Assembly: GCA_964497615.1 (NCBI GenBank)
Contig: CAZCEC010000010.1
Location: 56,564-120,563 of the forward strand
DNA from: CAZCEC01 sp964497615
GTDB lineage: Bacteria > Chloroflexota > Anaerolineae > Anaerolineales > UBA6663
Reading direction: 5' to 3'
Length of the DNA stretch: 64,000 nucleotides
Numbering within the stretch: position 1 is the stretch's first letter; every line of letters starts with the position of its first letter. The position numbers were made by a program, and so were the translations under genes. The notes beneath the pieces were generated by a model. The model was not told the origin of the DNA. It saw nothing but the letters and a program-made list of their open reading frames with translations, and searched no databases. Positions 32,319-39,356 of this stretch are shown one piece after another.

Positions 32319-33203
32319 ATGATCGGCCTTTTTGACTCGGGCGTGGGCGGGCTGAGCGTGCTGCGCGAGGTGCGGGCGGCGCTGCCACGCATCCCCCTGC
32401 TCTACTTCGCCGACAGCGCCCATGTGCCCTACGGCCCGCGCCCGCTCGCGGACGTGCAGGGCTTCGCGCGCAGCATCACGCGCTTTCTGCGGGCGCGCGG
32501 CGCGCGGGTCGTTGTCGTCGCCTGCAACACGGCCTCGGCGGCGGCACTGCAATCCCTGCGCCAGGCGCCGGAGTTCGCGGGCGTGCCGTTCGTGGGCATG
32601 GAGCCGGCCGTCAAGCCCGCCGCCGAGACCACCCGCAGCGGCGTGGTGGGCGTGCTGGCGACGCCCGCGACCTTCCAGGGCGCGCTGTATGCGTCGGTGA
32701 TGGAGCGTTTTGCCGCGGGCGTGACGGTGCTCCAACAGACCTGCCCCGGTCTGGTGCAGCAGATCGAAGCAGGGGCCCTGGACACGCCGGAGACCGAGGC
32801 CATGCTGCGCGGCTGGGTGGAACCGATGCTGGCCCAGCAGGTGGACACCCTGGTGCTGGGCTGTACCCACTACCCCTTCATCATCCCGCTCTTGGAGAAG
32901 ATATGCGGCCCGAGCGTGCGGGTGATTGACCCAGCTCCGGCGGTGGCGCGGCAAGTGGTGCGGGTGTTTGGAGGGAGAAACACGACGACCGACGACCGAC
33001 CCCGCAAGGGGGCGTTCCTGCGACCGACGACTGACGGCGAAAGACGAGAACCGACGACGGAAGGCAACCGCCAATCGCATCGGGTGACGTATTACACGAG
33101 CGGACCAGTTGAAGACTTTGAGCGGATGGTGGGGGTGCTGGGGGCTGGGCCAGGCGAGGTGCGTGGGACGGTGTGGCGCGGAGAATCCCTGAGCGAGAGT
33201 TAG
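32319..33203 (+). CDS. murI: Glutamate racemase
   Basis: A 294-residue glutamate racemase, making D-glutamate for peptidoglycan. The opening IGLFDSGVGGLSVL, ADSAHVPYG, the first catalytic cysteine in ACNTAS (Cys69) and the second in LGCTHYP (Cys182) are all present. Residues about 222-253 (NTTTDDRPRKGAF and following) are encoded by a GACCGACGAC-type repeat tract and interrupt the protein just before its last conserved part, VTYYTSGPVEDFERM. Racemases usually end near 265, so the excess length matches the insert. The 3' end overlaps the HIT gene on the other strand by four bases. Confidence 0.95.
   Translation: MIGLFDSGVGGLSVLREVRAALPRIPLLYFADSAHVPYGPRPLADVQGFARSITRFLRARGARVVVVACNTASAAALQSLRQAPEFAGVPFVGMEPAVKPAAETTRSGVVGVLATPATFQGALYASVMERFAAGVTVLQQTCPGLVQQIEAGALDTPETEAMLRGWVEPMLAQQVDTLVLGCTHYPFIIPLLEKICGPSVRVIDPAPAVARQVVRVFGGRNTTTDDRPRKGAFLRPTTDGERREPTTEGNRQSHRVTYYTSGPVEDFERMVGVLGAGPGEVRGTVWRGESLSES
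32983..33070. repeat. GACCGACGAC-type repeat tract inside murI
   Basis: ACGACGACCGACGACCGACC, a CCCCGCAAGGGGG hairpin, then GCGACCGACGACTGACGG, GAAAGACGAG and ACCGACGACGGAAGG. It belongs to the family also seen at 9139, 44905, 54631, 56443 and 60590. It is in frame and adds about 30 polar residues to the racemase. Confidence 0.7.
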
Positions 33204-33637
33204 GCGTCTGCGTCAGGCAGCGCGGCGCGGATAAGGGCGGCGGCCTGATCCAGATCGGCGCGGGGCGGGCGTTGATGGTACCCAGGGGCAAAGCGGAAGC
33301 CGAAGCCGTCGCCCGCGAAGCGCGGGACGACGTGCAGATGGACGTGAAAGACCTCCTGGCCGGCGGCCTCGCCATCGGCCAGCAGCAAGTTGACCCCCTC
33401 GCACTGCAAACTGGATTGTCGCAGGGCGCTGCCCAGGCGCTGGGCCACGGTCATTAGGCGCTCGGCGCTGGCAGCGTCCAGGCCGGCCAACTGCGCGGCG
33501 TGCGTCCGGGGCACAATCAGCAGGTGGCCGGGATTGACCGGCTGGATGTCCATGAACGCCACGCACAGCTCGTCACGATAGACAAGGCTGGCTGGAGCCG
33601 CGCCGGCAGTGATGTGGCAGAAGATGCACTCAGGCAT
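33200..33637 (-). CDS. HIT family protein
   Basis: A 145-residue histidine-triad hydrolase. The triad HVHLHV is at 98-103, and the N-terminus CIFCHITAG (4-12) with VNPGHLLIVPRTH (34-46) is standard for the Hint/HIT branch. Such proteins hydrolyse nucleoside phosphoramidates or dinucleotides, releasing AMP. The start overlaps the end of the ABC ATP-binding gene by eight bases, so it is the last gene of that transcript. The C-terminal 35 residues are less conserved. Confidence 0.93.
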   Translation of the reverse strand: MPECIFCHITAGAAPASLVYRDELCVAFMDIQPVNPGHLLIVPRTHAAQLAGLDAASAERLMTVAQRLGSALRQSSLQCEGVNLLLADGEAAGQEVFHVHLHVVPRFAGDGFGFRFAPGYHQRPPRADLDQAAALIRAALPDADA

Positions 33638-34724
33638 CGGCCCCGGCGCTCTCCGGCTCCGGCTCCGACTCGGGCACGCGCCGGCCCTCGTGGAAGACGG
33701 CCAGCGGATGGCCGGCCTCGGCGCGGACGATGACGGGGGTGCCGGGCAGCCACAGCAGGGTGTGCGGCTGAAGGCTGTGCAGCAGCCGGCCTGAGGGCAG
33801 CCGCACCCGGTAGATGTTTTGCGCGCCCAGAAACTGCCGCGCCAGCACCAGCCCCTGGCCAGCCCGGTCGCGCGCCAGGGTCACGTCGTCGGCGCGCACG
33901 GCCAGCTCCACCGCCGCGCCCGCGGGCAAGGCCACGCGCTGGGGAATCAGGCCGACCTCGGTGAGGATGCCATCGGGTGTCACCTCTCCCGGCAGAAAAT
34001 CGGTGTTGCCCATGAACTCGGCCACGAAGCGCGTGGCGGGCGCGTGAAAGATTTCCTCCGGCGTGCCGGCCTGCTCTAGCCGGCCCTGATGCAGCACCGC
34101 GATGCGGTCGCCCATGAATAGCGCCTCTTCCTGGTCGTGGGTGACGAAGACCGCCGTCGCGCCGGTGGTGCGCAGGATGGCGCGCACCTCGTCGCGCATG
34201 GCGCGCCGCAGGCTGGCATCGAGATTGGAGAACGGCTCGTCCAGCAGCACCACGGCTGGATTGGGGGCCAGGGCACGGGCCAAGGCCACGCGCTGCTGCT
34301 GGCCGCCGGAGAGCTCATGCGGCATGCGGTGCTGCTCATCCAGCAAGCCCACCAGCCGCAGGTTGTGGCGTATCTGCCGGCCGCGCGCCTCGCCGTTCAC
34401 CCCAATCAGTCCATAGCCGACGTTCTCGGCCACGCTCAGGTGCGGAAAGAGCGCGTAACTCTGAAAGACCATGCCCACCTGGCGCTGCTCGGGCGGGAGG
34501 TACAGGCCCGGCCCGGCCACGCGCCGGCCGCCAATGTTCACCTCACCCGTCTCCGGCCGCTCAAAACCGGCGATCAGACGCAGCAAGGTCGTCTTGCCGC
34601 AGCCGCTGGGGCCGATGATGCTGAGCAGTTCGCCCTGCACCACCGACAACGAGACGGCCTCCACGGCCGGCGCGGCGCCAGGCGCGTAGCGTTTGGTGAG
34701 GGCATTAAGTTCAAGGGCGACCAT
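33630..34724 (-). CDS. ABC importer ATP-binding protein, ferric-iron type
   Basis: A 364-residue ATPase of the CUT1/Fbp group. Walker A GPSGCGKTT is at 38-46, then the Q-loop VFQSYALFPHLSV, signature LSGGQQQR (near 136), Walker B VVLLDEPFSNLD and the switch VTHDQEEAL. The C-terminal TOBE-like domain (about 245-364) with VRADDVTLARD is a regulatory fold. With the permease (34754) and binding protein (36394) it completes an FbpABC-like Fe3+ importer. A TATAAT lies eight bases before the ATG at 34733-34738 on the minus strand, so it may also have its own leaderless transcript. Confidence 0.93.
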   Translation of the reverse strand: MVALELNALTKRYAPGAAPAVEAVSLSVVQGELLSIIGPSGCGKTTLLRLIAGFERPETGEVNIGGRRVAGPGLYLPPEQRQVGMVFQSYALFPHLSVAENVGYGLIGVNGEARGRQIRHNLRLVGLLDEQHRMPHELSGGQQQRVALARALAPNPAVVLLDEPFSNLDASLRRAMRDEVRAILRTTGATAVFVTHDQEEALFMGDRIAVLHQGRLEQAGTPEEIFHAPATRFVAEFMGNTDFLPGEVTPDGILTEVGLIPQRVALPAGAAVELAVRADDVTLARDRAGQGLVLARQFLGAQNIYRVRLPSGRLLHSLQPHTLLWLPGTPVIVRAEAGHPLAVFHEGRRVPESEPEPESAGADA

Positions 34725-34732
34725 GAGGGGCC

Positions 34733-34738
34733 ATTATA
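34733..34738 (-). promoter_or_regulatory. Internal -10 box just before the ABC ATPase gene
   Basis: TATAAT on the minus strand with eight bases to the ATG at 34724. It lies in the 29-base gap after the permease gene. No -35 with normal spacing was found; if used, it yields a leaderless message for the ATPase and HIT genes. Confidence 0.45.
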
Positions 34739-34753
34739 TCAATTCGGTTGGTG

Positions 34754-36280
34754 TCAATGGGCCTCGACGCGTTCGTCGCGGCGCGACAGCAAGATCAGCG
34801 GCACGGCCGTAACCGCGATGAGCAGCAGGGCCGGCGCGGCGGCGCGGGCAAAGAAGGCTTCCGAGACGGCGTTCCACACGCTGGTGGCCAGGGTGCGATA
34901 GCCGATGGGGGCCAGAATCAGTGTGGCGGGCAGTTCCTTCATGGCGGTGAGGAACACCAGGCTAGCGGCGGCCAGCACCCCCGGGCGCAGCAAGGGCAGG
35001 ATGATGGTCAACAGCACCTGCCACGACCGGCGGCCCAGACCGCGGGCAGCTTCCTCGTGCGCGGGCTGGATTTGCAGCAGCGCAGCGCGCAGCGGCCCCA
35101 GCGCCTGCGGCAGGAACAGGATCACGTAGGCGGCCACCAGCATCGGCAGGGTCTGGTAAAGCGGCAGAGCGAAGTTCGCGCCAAAGTACACCAGGGCCAA
35201 CGCCACCACGATGCCGGGCAGCGCAAACAGCACATAGGTGAGGCGTTCGAGCGCGCGAGCGCGGCGGGTGGGCCGGCGCGCGGCCAGCAGGGCAATGGGC
35301 AGCGCCGCCAGCACGGCCGCCGCTGCCCCCAACGCGGAAGCCAGCACCGAGTTCCAGGCGGCCAGGCCCAACTCGGGCAGGGCCTCGCCGGCCGCCAGGC
35401 CGCGCACGAGCCAATAGGCTAGCACCCCCACCGGCAGTCCCAGGCTGAAGACCACCACCCCCGCGCAGAACAGCAGCGCCGGCCACCGCCACGCGCCGAG
35501 CGGCAGCCGGGCCGGCGGGCGCGCCACTCCCGGCCCGGCGGTGTGGTAGCGGCCGCGGCCATGCAGCCGAGCCTCGAGGGCAACCAGCACCAGGGTCAAG
35601 ACGATCAGCACCAGCGACAGGATCGCGGCGGGCGCGCGGTCGAAGGAGCGATACTGCACATAGATCACCCGCGTGAAGGTGTCGTAGCGCATGATGGCCA
35701 CGGCGCCAAAGTCGCGCAGGGCGTAGAGGGCAATCAGCAGGCAGCCCGCGCCCAGCGCCGGGCGCAGTTGGGGCACGATCACGCGCCAGAAGGTCTGCCA
35801 GGCGCCGCGGCCCTGCCCACGCGAGGCCTCTTCCAAGGCCGGGTCCAGCCGCAGCAGGGCCGCCCGCAGCCCCAGCAGCAAGTAGGGATAGGTGAGCAGC
35901 GCCAGCGTGATGGCGGCGCCTGGCAGGCCGTAGATGTCCGGCAGGCGCGCGAGTCCCAGAGGTTCTTCCAGCCACTGCTGCACCAGGCCGCGCGGCCCCA
36001 AGGCCGAGGCCATCAAATAGGCGCCCACATAGCTGGGGATGACCAGCGGCAGGGCCGTGAGCACCGCCCAAAGCTGCCGGCCGGGCAAATCCGTGCGCAC
36101 GGTGAGCCAGGCGAGGGGGATGGCGATGGCCGCCGCGAGGGCCGTGACGCAGACGACCAGCAGCGCGGTGCGGCCCAGGGTGGCGAGGGTGGCCGCCCGC
36201 TGCAGCACCGCCCAGGCCGCCGGGCCGCCTTCCACCGCGCGGATCACGAGATAGAGCGTGGGCAATAACAGCACCGCCAC
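34754..36280 (-). CDS. ABC importer permease, FbpB-like double-domain
   Basis: A 508-residue permease with 12 predicted helices in two homologous halves, the FbpB/ThiP arrangement. Each half has an EAA loop: EEASRGQGRGAWQTFWRVIVPQLRP (about 174-198) and EEAARGLGRRSWQVLLTIILPLLRP (about 414-438). The GTG at 36280 is used because a hairpin and the binding-protein stop lie upstream; the frame is open further back (AAASAI before the GTG), so the first helix may be longer if translation begins at a rare codon. It sits between the binding protein and ATPase genes of one operon. Confidence 0.88.
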   Translation of the reverse strand: MAVLLLPTLYLVIRAVEGGPAAWAVLQRAATLATLGRTALLVVCVTALAAAIAIPLAWLTVRTDLPGRQLWAVLTALPLVIPSYVGAYLMASALGPRGLVQQWLEEPLGLARLPDIYGLPGAAITLALLTYPYLLLGLRAALLRLDPALEEASRGQGRGAWQTFWRVIVPQLRPALGAGCLLIALYALRDFGAVAIMRYDTFTRVIYVQYRSFDRAPAAILSLVLIVLTLVLVALEARLHGRGRYHTAGPGVARPPARLPLGAWRWPALLFCAGVVVFSLGLPVGVLAYWLVRGLAAGEALPELGLAAWNSVLASALGAAAAVLAALPIALLAARRPTRRARALERLTYVLFALPGIVVALALVYFGANFALPLYQTLPMLVAAYVILFLPQALGPLRAALLQIQPAHEEAARGLGRRSWQVLLTIILPLLRPGVLAAASLVFLTAMKELPATLILAPIGYRTLATSVWNAVSEAFFARAAAPALLLIAVTAVPLILLSRRDERVEAH

Positions 36281-36328
36281 GATGGCGCTGGCCGCCGCCC
36301 ACAGGAGGGCTGTGCCGCTGAATCGCGG

Positions 36329-36359
36329 GCGGGGGACCCGGCTGAGCCAGGTCCCCCGC
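36329..36359 (-). promoter_or_regulatory. Hairpin between binding-protein and permease genes
   Basis: Perfect 10-base arms (36329-36338, 36350-36359; GCGGGGGACC and complement) with an 11-base loop and no T run. Such stems after a binding-protein gene commonly protect the upstream mRNA and lower permease expression. Confidence 0.6.
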
Positions 36360-36393
36360 TGGGTCGATCCATTGACCGTGTGGCCGGACAGGC

Positions 36394-37467
36394 TCAGGGC
36401 AGCACTCCGGTTTCGCTGAGCATGGCGGTGGTGCCGGCCAGATCGGCCAGGTCGGCCATGTCCACCGGCAGGGCGTTTAGGTCCACCAGGGAGGCCAGGC
36501 CGGGGGGCGTCACCACGCCCGGCACCAGCGGGTACTCGTACGTCTGCCCGGCGAAGTATTGCTGGGCCACGGTAGACAGCATGAACTCAATGAAGCGCAG
36601 GGCGTTGGCTTCGTTGGGGCCGGTCGCGAGGCGGCCGGCGCCAGCAGCCATCACCAACGAGCCGGGGCCGCCGCCCGGCAGGAAGAAGTTGCGGGCCTGG
36701 AAGCCTTCGCCGTCTTCCGCCAAGAAGCGATACAGGTAGTAGTGATTGACAAAGCCGGCGTCCACTTCGCCCGCGGCCACGCCCGCCACGATCTGCGTGT
36801 TGCCTTCGTAGACCACGGGGTTGTTGGCCAGCACGCCGGTGAGCCACTCGCGGGTGCGGTCATCGCCCCACGCCACGCGCATGGCGGTTACCATGGCCTG
36901 GAAGGAACCGTTGGTGGGCGCCCAGCCCAGGCGTCCCTGCCACTGGGGATCGGTGAAGTCCCAGATGTCGGCGGGCAGGTCGGCGGGCGAGAGGGCTTCG
37001 GTGTTGTAGACCACCACGCGGGCGCGGCCAGAGATGCCCACCCACAGCCCGTCGGGCGAGCGGAAGCGCTCATCCACCTGGGCCAGGGTGCTTTCGGGCA
37101 AGGGCGCGAACAGGCCGGCCTCAGCCACCGCGCCCAACCCGCCGGGGTCCTGCGCAAAGAACACATCCGCCGGGGAGTTGGCGCCTTCTTCCAGGATGGT
37201 GGCCGCCATCTCGGCGGTGCTGCCGTAGCGCACCTGTACATCTATGCCGGTGGCGGCGGCAAACTGCGCGATGATGGGGGCCACCAGGCTTTCAGAGCGG
37301 CCCGAGTAGATCACTAACTTGCCAGGGTCGGCTGATTGAGGCGCTTCGACCGTGACCGGCACTTCGACCGTCTCACGGACGACCTGCGGGGTGGATACAG
37401 CCGCAGGCGCGCAGGCGGCCAGGCTAAGGGCCGCTGTCGCGGCCAGCATAAGCTTTCGAACGGACAT
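36394..37467 (-). CDS. Iron(III) ABC transporter substrate-binding lipoprotein, FbpA/FutA-like
   Basis: A 357-residue binding protein. Residues 4-19 form a lipoprotein signal with LSLAAC (Cys19), then a VPVTVEAP linker and the fold starting KLVIYSGRSESLVAPIIAQF. WVGISGRARVVVYN, FVNHYYLYRF (the Tyr pair that binds iron in this family) and AQQYFAGQTYEYPLVPGV are conserved FbpA features. The ATG at 37467 has AGGAG ten bases upstream; a TTG one codon earlier is less likely. It is the first gene of the iron importer operon, and an intergenic region rich in operator-like sequence separates it from the DtxR gene. Confidence 0.93.
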   Translation of the reverse strand: MSVRKLMLAATAALSLAACAPAAVSTPQVVRETVEVPVTVEAPQSADPGKLVIYSGRSESLVAPIIAQFAAATGIDVQVRYGSTAEMAATILEEGANSPADVFFAQDPGGLGAVAEAGLFAPLPESTLAQVDERFRSPDGLWVGISGRARVVVYNTEALSPADLPADIWDFTDPQWQGRLGWAPTNGSFQAMVTAMRVAWGDDRTREWLTGVLANNPVVYEGNTQIVAGVAAGEVDAGFVNHYYLYRFLAEDGEGFQARNFFLPGGGPGSLVMAAGAGRLATGPNEANALRFIEFMLSTVAQQYFAGQTYEYPLVPGVVTPPGLASLVDLNALPVDMADLADLAGTTAMLSETGVLP

Positions 37468-37493
37468 CAACGACTACTCCTTGTCTGTGGCAC

Positions 37494-37526
37494 CACCCCG
37501 CCTCGGCGGGGTGAGAGAATGATTCT
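37494..37526. promoter_or_regulatory. Leader hairpin and AGAATGATTCT palindrome upstream of the iron-binding-protein gene
   Basis: CACCCCGC at 37494-37501 pairs with its complement at 37506-37513, and an 11-base palindrome AGAATGATTCT follows at 37516-37526. The palindrome resembles a half Fur/IdeR-type box. Both lie in what would be the 5' leader or promoter of the importer operon. Confidence 0.45.
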
Positions 37527-37544
37527 GATGGTGTTAGGGTGCGG

Positions 37545-37592
37545 CCCGTGCGGTTGAAGCGTCCGTCCGGACAGATGCTTCAACCGCACGGG
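37545..37592. promoter_or_regulatory. Large 16-bp-arm palindrome in the divergent metal-control region
   Basis: CCCGTGCGGTTGAAGC at 37545-37560 is the exact complement of 37577-37592, with a 16-base loop that itself contains TCCGGAC. It may be a bidirectional terminator-like stem, a leader structure of the importer operon, or another of this genome's inserted palindromes. Confidence 0.6.
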
Positions 37593-37602
37593 CTGCGATT
37601 TG

Positions 37603-37631
37603 TTGCAAACTATTTGCAATAGCGTTATCAT
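37603..37631 (+). promoter_or_regulatory. Promoter of the DtxR gene overlapping a Fur-family box
   Basis: TTGCAA at 37603-37608 and TATCAT at 37626-37631 with a 17-base spacer make a good promoter for the plus strand. TTGCAA - ACTAT - TTGCAA (37603-37619) is also the form of a Fur-family operator of the TTGCAA-N5-TTGCAA kind described for the nickel regulator Nur. The second gene downstream encodes a Fur protein. Confidence 0.5.
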
Positions 37632-37694
37632 AGCGGCGAGAAATTCGACCGTCAATATCCGCATACAATTTTCAGGTTGACGGTCGTGCAGATG

Positions 37695-37716
37695 AAAGTT
37701 AACCGAGGTCAACTTT
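37695..37716 (+). promoter_or_regulatory. Inverted repeat over the start codon of the DtxR gene
   Basis: AAAGTTAACC at 37695-37704, two bases, then GGTCAACTTT at 37707-37716: a 10+10 inverted repeat with one mismatch. It covers the TTG start. A second inverted repeat, GACCGTCAA at 37647-37655 and TTGACGGTC at 37677-37685, lies upstream. These are candidate autoregulatory operators of the metal regulators. Confidence 0.5.
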
Positions 37717-38374
37717 GAGCGTCAGTCCCCTGCAACGGGAGTATCTAGGCGAGGTCTACCGGCTGGAGCGCAGCCCGGAGGGTGTGAGCACCTCCGCGCT
37801 GGCCGAGCGTCTGGAGGTGTCGCCCTCGGCGGTGGCGCGCATGCTGCGCCGCCTGGACGAAGTTGGGATGGTGGAGCACACGCCATATCAGGGCGTCAAG
37901 CTTACCCCGGCGGGCGAGCGCGAGGCCTTGCGCTCCATCCGGCGGCACCGGCTGCTGGAAGTCTTCCTGGTGAAGGTGATGGGCTTTGGCTGGGACGAGG
38001 TGCACGAGCAGGCCCACGGCCTGCAATTGACCATCACCGACGCCTTTGAAGACCGGATGGACGCGGTCTCGGGCTACCCCACCCACTGCCCGCACGGCGA
38101 TCCCATCCCCAGCAAGGACGGCGCCATCGCGCCCGTGAATGATCAGCCCCTGCACGATACGCCGGTGGGCGCGGCGGCGGTGCTGCGGCGGGTGAAGACC
38201 GACGACAGCGACAAACTGCGCTATCTGGAGCAGATGGGCCTGGTGCCGGGGGTGCCCATGCGGGTGCTGCACCGCGCGCCCTTCAACGGGCCGCTGCGGC
38301 TGCATGCCAACGGCCAGGAGGTAGTGATCGGGACCGAGTTGGCGCGCGCCTTGCGGGTCGAGGTAAGCGCATGA
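37715..38374 (+). CDS. DtxR/MntR family metal-dependent repressor with FeoA domain
   Basis: A 219-residue iron- or manganese-dependent repressor. The winged helix (about 5-62: STSALAERLEVSPSAVARMLRRLDEVGMVEHTPYQGVKLT) is followed by a dimerisation domain with the metal ligands in HRLLEVFLVKVMGFGWDEVHEQAH (78-101), the CPHGDPIPSKDG loop and a C-terminal FeoA/SH3-like domain (about 145-219). The start is TTG with AGG upstream; no ATG fits. It is divergent from the iron importer, and the stop overlaps the Fur start by four bases. Control of iron uptake is the natural reading. Confidence 0.93.
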   Translation: MSVSPLQREYLGEVYRLERSPEGVSTSALAERLEVSPSAVARMLRRLDEVGMVEHTPYQGVKLTPAGEREALRSIRRHRLLEVFLVKVMGFGWDEVHEQAHGLQLTITDAFEDRMDAVSGYPTHCPHGDPIPSKDGAIAPVNDQPLHDTPVGAAAVLRRVKTDDSDKLRYLEQMGLVPGVPMRVLHRAPFNGPLRLHANGQEVVIGTELARALRVEVSA

Positions 38375-38820
38375 GCGCCGAGATCAGCCAGGCCCGAATC
38401 CTCAACGACCTGCGCGAGGCCGGCTACCGGCTGACCGAGCCGCGCCGCAAGCTGGTGGACCTGCTGCTGCGCGCCGAGGCGCCCCTGACGGCCGAGGAAA
38501 TTCACCAGCGCGCCCGCCAGGCCCGCCTGGCCGCCAACCTGTCCACCATCTATCGCAACCTGGCCACCTTCACCGAGATGGGCTGGCTGGATGCCCTGCC
38601 CGGCCCCAACGGCGAGCGCTACTATCAGGTGCATACGCCCGACGAGCAGCACCTATCGGTGCTGTGCCTGGACTGCGGCCAACTGACGACCCTCCAGGCC
38701 GGCGACTCCAACCCGCTCAGCAACATGGTGGGCGAACTGGGTTTCAACGCGCAATCGCTGCGCGTGACGATGACGGCGCACTGCGACCACGTGTGCGGCC
38801 GGAAGTCGGCCACCCAGTAA
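38371..38820 (+). CDS. Fur family transcriptional regulator
   Basis: A 149-residue Fur-family repressor. The DNA-binding domain (about 10-85) contains YRLTEPRRKLVDLLL, LTAEEIHQRAR and NLSTIYRNLATFTEMGWLD. The structural zinc site is CLDCG (about 107-111) with CDHVC near the end. The histidine-rich HHHHxxC run of classical Fur is reduced to EQHLSVLC, so its metal preference is uncertain (Fur, Zur or PerR). The ATGA overlap with the DtxR gene shows that two metal regulators are made from one transcript. Confidence 0.92.
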   Translation: MSAEISQARILNDLREAGYRLTEPRRKLVDLLLRAEAPLTAEEIHQRARQARLAANLSTIYRNLATFTEMGWLDALPGPNGERYYQVHTPDEQHLSVLCLDCGQLTTLQAGDSNPLSNMVGELGFNAQSLRVTMTAHCDHVCGRKSATQ

Positions 38821-38832
38821 CCGCCCCGCAAT

Positions 38833-39072
38833 ATGAAAGTCAGGACGTCTATCTCACTCTCAGAATCCGTCCTGAAGATCGTTGACCAGCGGGCGAAGCA
38901 GTTTGGCCTCAATCGCTCCGCCATGGTCGAGACCGCGGTGCGGGCCTACCTGGACCAACGCGTGCGCGATGAGCGAAGTGCGCGCGATGTGGCGATCATC
39001 AGCGCCAACGCCGAGCGTCTCAACCGCGAAGCGGCCGACGTGATTGAGTATCAATTTCCGGGCGAAGCTTAA
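38833..39072 (+). CDS. Ribbon-helix-helix protein
   Basis: A 79-residue protein: strand VRTSISLSESV, helix LKIVDQRAKQFG and helix SAMVETAVRAYLDQRVRD, the MetJ/Arc/CopG fold used by regulators and antitoxins. The rest (about 48-79) is a charged helix and tail that could bind a toxin. No toxin gene follows; a terminator lies 90 bases downstream. It trails the Fur gene by 12 bases and may be part of the same regulator operon. Confidence 0.78.
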   Translation: MKVRTSISLSESVLKIVDQRAKQFGLNRSAMVETAVRAYLDQRVRDERSARDVAIISANAERLNREAADVIEYQFPGEA

Positions 39073-39162
39073 GACAAATCCGGGGCCTCGTCGCGCCAGG
39101 CGGCTGGCTCCGGCGCGTGCGCACCTCCCCAACGCTGATGATCAATCCGGCAAAGGCAAACG

Positions 39163-39188
39163 AAAACGACTCAAAATGAGTCGTTTTT
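39163..39188 (+). terminator. Intrinsic terminator after the regulator operon
   Basis: AAAACGACTCA (39163-39173), loop AAA, complement (39177-39187), then T. The stem is 11 bases and is A-rich on one side and T-rich on the other, so it could work in both directions. The rest of 39073-39356 holds no gene; it has a second hairpin (GCACCAG at about 39193 with CTGGTGC), a repeated CTTAACTTAAT and an ATCCCAA/TTGGGAT inverted repeat. Confidence 0.8.
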
Positions 39189-39356
39189 CGCAGCACCAGT
39201 CAGTTGTTGTCGCTGGTGCTTAGCGCGCCTTAACTTAATCCGACTCGCAGCTTAACTTAATATCCCAAACTCACCGCTTGGGATAACTTGGGATATAGGT
39301 TGGGACTTACTGGAATCCTGGCTAGACGTAAAGTGGAGTAACTTTACGATAAATCG

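Noticed and set aside
38833..39072. Type II toxin-antitoxin pair
   Set aside because: Only the RHH protein is present; no toxin-sized gene lies within 280 bases on either side, and a terminator follows.
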